A DNA stretch of 64,000 nucleotides from contig JAETXT010000012.1 of NCBI GenBank assembly GCA_019188255.1, positions 2,232,001 to 2,296,000 of the forward strand, read 5' to 3'. Below the pieces are notes generated by a model. It worked only from the letters and a program-made list of their open reading frames with translations. It was not told the DNA's origin and made no database searches. Source of the DNA: Verticillium longisporum (lineage: Eukaryota > Ascomycota > Sordariomycetes > Glomerellales > Plectosphaerellaceae). A program made the position numbers and the translations under genes. Of the stretch, positions 59,262-64,000 are shown one piece after another; the stretch's first letter is position 1, and each line of letters begins with the position of its first letter.

Positions 59262-59781
59262 TGCGAGGCGAGGATGATAGCTATGATGAGATTAGGTGCC
59301 GTGAGCGATGACGAGAGTCTGAGCGGGTTCAGATCAGTTGGGCCGTGTAGAGAGCAGACGTGAGCATGCCAGGTACTCAATGTTCAGGAGAAGAAATTAG
59401 TGATAGTCCATTGATGAGAAGACGTCTACAACGTTCAACACAAGAGGCGACCTCGGGTGGATGCTCGCACGATCGGAGGGGAATCAACGTGGAGGAGGCG
59501 ATCCGGGGGCGGTGGATTCGGTGGGGGAAGAGCGGCCAAACGGCAGCGCTCGGTGAAGCTCATGCCGAGTGGCGCAGTTGCTGCTTTGCTGCATGTGGCT
59601 AGTGTGGAGTGCAGATTGCCACAAGAAGCCTCCCTGGGTACCTTCGGTAGTTAGGTTCTCTGAACGATGTATGTGAATCCCCCATCATCGGGCGACACGG
59701 CAACTGACATTTTTGGGGTTCATTGATGCCGTGTATTTTTTTTTTGAATTTCATTCTGGGTGGGAATCCCGGCCGTGCCGC
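59262..59781. other. Intergenic, no gene seen
   Basis: Promoter of the FMN oxidase and 3' side of the DUF4202 gene. Nothing else supported. Confidence 0.5.
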
Positions 59782-60390
59782 TCACTCAGCCAAGGCCTTG
59801 GTGATCAAGGCCGTAGCCCTCTCGCTGAGGTCCATCTTCAACGCCAGCGCCCGGCCTGGCTCGCTCATCTTGGTCCACGTCTTCTGCAGGATGCCGATAA
59901 TCTTGGGCTCGTCAATCTCCTCCTTGCTCTCAAAGCCGTCGAACTGGTCGTCGAGGAACACGAGACAGGCCACGTCCTCGAGCACCTGCGTCTCCTCGTC
60001 CGCCGCGAGGTTCTCCTTCCTGATGAGCGCCGCAACCCGCGCCACGTCGGTCGGCGGCACGTCCGTCTCGGCCGTCAGCAGCGCGGCCACCTGCGCCGCC
60101 GCCTGCGACTTGAGCTTGGCCCGCCACGTGAGGTAGCCCGGCCGCGTCATCGGGGACGCCGACCGCGGGATCTCCCCGCGCCGAAAGTGCTGCGCGCGGC
60201 ACGCCAGCTGCAGCGCCGGGCCGGCCTCGGGCTGCCGCGCCGCGAGCCACCGCGTCATCTTGCGCGCGTAGTGCAGTTCGTAGGGGATCGGCGGCGTCGT
60301 CTCCGAGGCTTTGGGGTCGCGGGCGTGGGCTTCGTCGATGAGGTCGAGGCCCTTTTGGTGGGCCGCGGGGAGGGGAGGGAGTGTCGCCAT
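59782..60390 (-). CDS. DUF4202 domain protein
   Basis: Single exon, 202 residues. Blocks PPIPYELHYARKMTRWLAA, LACRAQHFRRGEIPR, MTRPGYLTWRAK and LEDVACLVFLDDQFDGFES, then the C-terminal KMSEPGRALALKMDLSERA, match DUF4202 as I recall it from fungi and bacteria. The helical fold with conserved His/Arg/Asp suggests an enzyme or nucleotide-binding protein, but no function is established to my knowledge. The start at 60390 is the ATG giving MATLPPLP. No intron or frame break. It is divergent from the SANT-like gene 976 bp away. Confidence 0.85.
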   Translation of the reverse strand: MATLPPLPAAHQKGLDLIDEAHARDPKASETTPPIPYELHYARKMTRWLAARQPEAGPALQLACRAQHFRRGEIPRSASPMTRPGYLTWRAKLKSQAAAQVAALLTAETDVPPTDVARVAALIRKENLAADEETQVLEDVACLVFLDDQFDGFESKEEIDEPKIIGILQKTWTKMSEPGRALALKMDLSERATALITKALAE

Positions 60391-61366
60391 TCTTGCTGGT
60401 CTCTCTCTCTTTGGCTTTTGCGTGTCTCTGCCGTCTGTCTAGCTTGCTGAGCTTTGGCGCCGAGGATAACAGACAGGTAACCTGGTGAGTGGTCTGAAGG
60501 TATCCAAGATAGGGCAAGATGGGGTGGTATCGCTGAACTGAACAGAGGGAGATAAAAGACATGGCGTGCCGTGAGGTCAAGTTGTGGATGAGTCAGCAGA
60601 TCTAGAGGGCGGGCGATTGGCTCGAGGACGACGACGACCCCCTTTCACTTCCCTTCACAGCAATGCATCACTTGGGAAGCTTCAGCATTGCGGGGAGAGT
60701 TTGTAAGCCTCTCGGCGTTGATGCGGTTCCGATTTTGAGGTTTCATCGGGGCATATAAAGTGAGGCTAGTGTAGCCGGATCATACGTGCAGTTGAGCGCT
60801 ACCCAAATGTCGCTACAAGGTAGCACAGGAACGCCGGCAAACACTCCACGGGCTGACGTGACACTAGGCGTGACATGGTCCACGGTGTATCTATTCCTGG
60901 TTGTCTGGTGCATCCATCTGGAGGGTGTCATCATGAGCTGGGGTAGCAGAGTTTGCTGTTGGACACAAGGAATATCCAGCCATGGAGCACAGTCGTGCTG
61001 TAGACGACCTGGAATAACACCAACGGCAAGAGCTCAACCATGGCAAGTGGACATCAAAACAAGCTTCAAGATCTTTTTACCATTCAAGCTATTGTAGGCA
61101 GGGACCTGCTGACCATCCAATACCGGCCGGCAGCCCCTCGACAGTGAAGTCGCCGCACACCAAAGGGGCAACCACATTGTCGACATCGTACACATTCGTA
61201 CGCCACCTTAGCGACCTGAAGATCGCTTCCCCCGCGCAAGGTTCTCCAAGAGCGAGTGTTTTTTTTTGGTGGTTTTCTGCCCATGGTAATCGAACCGATC
61301 TTTCGACTTCACAACCCTTGACCCACCTTACAGCACACCAGCTGGCCTCGATCTCAGACATTCAGA
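60391..61366. promoter_or_regulatory. Divergent promoter region between DUF4202 and the SANT-like gene
   Basis: 976 bp with no supported gene. A T9 run lies near 61259-61267. Confidence 0.5.
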
Positions 61367-62815
61367 ATGGGCAGAACCAAAGGCAGAAAGGACGCAAGCA
61401 AAGTCTCTGAGCAGGTTCCGTCAGATGAAGAAGTTCGCATCTCAGCAGCAAACCTCCTCCTCGGTCTGGACCCCTTCGTCCTGAAACACAAACACAAGAA
61501 CAAGCCCACGAAGACCCCGGTTCAGGACGACGACGAGTCAACGTCGGGAACCACGCCAACAGCAGACCTCAGCACCGAAAGCTCTGGAGATTCTTCCACC
61601 GAAGAGGCATCGAGTGATGGTCAGTCGAGTCCCTCGAAGGAGAGCAGGGACGCCGAGACGCCCGCTGAAGTCCAATCGGTCGAGGCCGACGACTCGTCCA
61701 GTGTCCCTGAGACCAGCGACGCAGAGTCCAGCGCTGGTGAGGCTGCTCAGGCTATCATGGACGAAAAGAGCGAGAAGAGCGTGAGTTTCGCGGAGGACAA
61801 AAGTCAGACAGATGAGTCGACTCAGACGTCCTCCAACGACGCCATGACGACCGCTTCCGAGAACGATCTCGCCAAGCCAATGCCGTCAACCGCTCTGATC
61901 GACAAGTGGACTGCGTCGGACGATGCCATGATCATAGGGATGAAGGAGGACAGTGCTGCCTGGGCCGTCATTGGCAACGCCATCGGCCGGGGAAAGAACG
62001 AAGTGAAGAAGCGATATCATGAGATAAAGGTCGTCACGGCGAACGCAGCATCAGTGCCAACTAGTAAGCAGGCGAGTGTGGACACCGCCGAGCCAGAGAA
62101 GCCACAGAAAGCGAAACCATCCGAAGACACCGAGCGCGATGCGTCCAAAGACAACGCTGAGAAAACATGTGACGAGAAAAAATCCAACACCAAAGTCGAC
62201 ACCAAGAGAAGGATCCAGTCCCCGTCCAAAAGCCCCCCCTCGACAACCTCCACGTCCCTCTCTGCCATGGAAGCCGCGCTCCTCGCTTCCCCGGCCTCAT
62301 CAAACACCTCTTCCTCCTCCGACGGTGATGAAGCCGGCTACGACGCTGATGGCTTCGACCCCTACTCCCCTGACCCGCGCCCCGACCCCTTCGCCCACGA
62401 GCGCGAGCGCCGCCGTCAGGACCGCTTCATGCAGCGCCATCTCTGGGCAGCCCTCTACCCGCGCCATCGCACCACCCAAGACCACGAAGACAAATATACT
62501 GGCGCCACCGGCTTCGCGGACCGAGGCTTCTCGCGCCGCGACCGCCGCCTGCTCGCCTCGCTCGGGGACCGCCGCCTCGGCAACCGCTGGCTCGAGATGC
62601 AGGCCAACTTCTTCAACGCCACGGGACGCATGCTGCCGCTGCACCTCATCAAGGCCAAGCTCGAAGGGCAGGGTACGACTGACGAGGAGCAGATGCTGCC
62701 GCGCGTCGCGAGGTTCGAGCAGATGGTCGCCAGCTGGAACAGTAGCGTCGCCGATAGCGAGGAGCTGCTTGACCCGGCTTTGGCTGGGGAGGTGCCGAGT
62801 GATGCGATGACGTGA
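61367..62815 (+). CDS. SANT/Myb-like protein of unknown function
   Basis: Single exon, 482 residues. A basic start (MGRTKGRKDASK) is followed by a Ser/Thr/Glu/Asp-rich disordered segment (about 50-150). A single SANT/Myb-like unit at about residues 181-220 has three spaced aromatic or hydrophobic anchors: KWTASDDAMIIGMKE, AAWAVIGNAIGRGKNEVKKR and YHEIK. A second charged linker leads to a C-terminal conserved-looking block: FAHERERRRQDRFMQRHLWA, then FSRRDRRLLASLGDRRLGNR and WLEMQANFFNATGRMLPLHL. One SANT-like unit suggests chromatin or DNA association, but a histone-tail or protein contact is equally likely. I do not recognise a named orthologue. Confidence 0.7.
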   Translation: MGRTKGRKDASKVSEQVPSDEEVRISAANLLLGLDPFVLKHKHKNKPTKTPVQDDDESTSGTTPTADLSTESSGDSSTEEASSDGQSSPSKESRDAETPAEVQSVEADDSSSVPETSDAESSAGEAAQAIMDEKSEKSVSFAEDKSQTDESTQTSSNDAMTTASENDLAKPMPSTALIDKWTASDDAMIIGMKEDSAAWAVIGNAIGRGKNEVKKRYHEIKVVTANAASVPTSKQASVDTAEPEKPQKAKPSEDTERDASKDNAEKTCDEKKSNTKVDTKRRIQSPSKSPPSTTSTSLSAMEAALLASPASSNTSSSSDGDEAGYDADGFDPYSPDPRPDPFAHERERRRQDRFMQRHLWAALYPRHRTTQDHEDKYTGATGFADRGFSRRDRRLLASLGDRRLGNRWLEMQANFFNATGRMLPLHLIKAKLEGQGTTDEEQMLPRVARFEQMVASWNSSVADSEELLDPALAGEVPSDAMT

Positions 62816-63136
62816 AAATACACACGAGGAGGATCTGGAGTTTGCCGGCTTGTGGGGGTTTCCTGGAGATTTCATTCTTGCCCTGTTGGGTTTTCACGGA
62901 TCCGGAGGTGTTTTTGCCCATGGCCATTGGAATACTATTCCCGTCACTAATAGACATGAGCTGGTGACCTGGAGAGAGACACATGCCAAGACGAACAATA
63001 ATTTCCAGACGCAGCGAAGTGGCCGCGAAAGAAATGATGTCTATTTCCCGTGCTGTTCTTCATGCACACTATGCCCTCCCCCTCTATTTGTAGCTCTTTG
63101 ACCTGCTGCCGCCATGCTCTACCAGAGAATCCTGAT
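62816..63136. other. Short convergent intergenic region
   Basis: Between the SANT-like gene and the small Cys-rich gene. Nothing else seen. Confidence 0.5.
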
Positions 63137-63337
63137 TCATCGACATCTTGATCTCTTCGATGGATACTTGTCGGGGAACCAGGTATGACATTCGTCGCAA
63201 GGCTCGTCGAGTCGGATCGTCTGCCATATCTGACGGTGCCCGCATGGCTTTTGGATCAGGCTAGCTGGGTGACAGAAGCGGGCGAATGTAAAGGTAAGGT
63301 GCTTGCAGACGAATGCATGAGCGTAGTACTGGCACAT
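63137..63337 (-). CDS. Small cysteine-rich protein (66 residues)
   Basis: Single exon, starting MCQYYAHAFVCKHLTFTFAR. Seven Cys (2, 11, 22, 32, 46, 49, 65) with spaced His (7, 13, 23, 34) and a CDEC pair suggest a small zinc-binding fold rather than a secreted effector, as there is no signal peptide. The MCxYYAHxxxCKH start is one I recall from short predicted proteins in other filamentous fungi. The frame extends upstream to 63478, but the resemblance begins at the ATG at 63337. No function known. Confidence 0.6.
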   Translation of the reverse strand: MCQYYAHAFVCKHLTFTFARFCHPASLIQKPCGHRQIWQTIRLDEPCDECHTWFPDKYPSKRSRCR

Positions 63338-64000
63338 GATATCTCTTCCCCTTGCTGCTCGGCGGATAGAATGGGTTGTGATGTTGCTGTTGACGGTCAG
63401 AGTGATGACTACAATATGCTCGTTTGTTCTTTTTATAGAATGGAAGCTGACCAGATTGCGCGGCTGTCCTGCTTGCACGTGGGTTGAATTCTGAGCATAG
63501 AGTGACCTGGCTTTCTTAGAGGCCGAGTTCCAGCCTTGGTAAAAACGACGTGGCCGATATTGGTGTTGAATTCGAGGCCTCAGTCTGTGTCGAGACGGAG
63601 CAAGTGCTCAGGGCAAAAATAGCGGAAATAAAAGAGCAACGTCAACAATGGTTCTAATATTCACAAGATGACGCTGACAGCGTGGAATTTATTTTGAACA
63701 TAGTTACACAAGCGTCTTGAAACGAGAATGGCCATTTTGACTAGAATGTTGACCAAGCTGCTGCCTCCCCTTGAACAGTCGATAAAGGTTGGCAAACAGC
63801 GACGACGTGTAGCGAATCGACTGAACGAAAGCTTCGGGCGCCGAAATGTGACCACATGACAAAAGGGAAGGTGAGTTGTTTGGGAAGCTGTAGGCAGCCT
63901 CGTCTTCAAGTGTCAAGCCGACTTGCCTGAAGTATCTCGAGTCCAATAGAAAACAAAATCCCACCTAAAGGTGGCCGTCAGGACCCCTGTTGCCGTTTGA
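63338..64000. other. Window end, no supported gene
   Basis: Open frames of up to 86 codons on the minus strand (63964-63704) have no recognisable family. An upstream exon of a gene beyond the window cannot be excluded. Confidence 0.4.

Overview
The window reads as nuclear DNA of a filamentous ascomycete, most likely a Sordariomycete and possibly Hypocreales. The support is short GT-AG introns (about 50-140 nt) with CTRAC/CTAAT-type branch sites, GC-rich third codon positions, long non-coding promoter regions, and a gene set that includes a 2-aminoadipate-pathway lysine gene, a WSC-repeat cell-surface protein, a class II eIF4E, Ypt7 and a GDA1-type GDPase. I saw no rRNA, tRNA, CRISPR array, intact transposon or viral gene.

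Layout. 1-4.1 kb: the 3' part of a four-WSC-domain protein and a ketohexokinase-like pfkB kinase with one GC-AG intron. 4.1-14 kb: 9.9 kb without a recognisable gene, upstream of a disordered fungal protein (13983-15073). 16.4-26.7 kb: LAS1, a ten-exon glyoxalase II with a predicted mitochondrial leader, a degenerate EF-hand protein, a 4EHP-like eIF4E and a short kinesin-3-like motor. 27.5-33.5 kb: a PPPDE-thioredoxin-PUL protein, GDA1 and a Mg-chelatase-like AAA+ protein. 34-41 kb: Ypt7/Rab7, an SLC35F5-like transporter and a heme-oxygenase-like tail-anchored protein. 41.7-51.2 kb: Cdt2, saccharopine reductase (Lys9), Spb1 and an unknown conserved protein. 51.2-57.9 kb: a second gene-poor stretch. 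57.9-64 kb: an FMN-dependent 2-hydroxyacid oxidase, a DUF4202 protein, a SANT-like protein and a small cysteine-rich protein.

The genes are mostly housekeeping and do not form an obvious cluster. Las1 and Spb1 both act in 60S ribosome assembly, Gda1 acts in the Golgi, and Ypt7 acts at the vacuole. LYS9 and SPB1 are divergent and share a 437-bp promoter that holds a 15-bp palindrome and an E-box.

A recurrent technical signal affects how the window should be read. Six genes carry frame breaks, about ten in all, and nearly all lie in or beside short homopolymer or CG runs. In every case the protein continues at once in another frame, and the corrected lengths are whole numbers of codons. I take these mainly as under-called bases in the assembly, so simple ORF calling would wrongly truncate those genes. 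I found no convincing undescribed multi-gene system. The points most worth a second look are the Phe in place of the catalytic Cys in the PPPDE protein, the GC-AG intron, the dual-start glyoxalase II, the 44-bp inverted repeat at 17.9-18.1 kb and the 9.9-kb gene-free promoter region.
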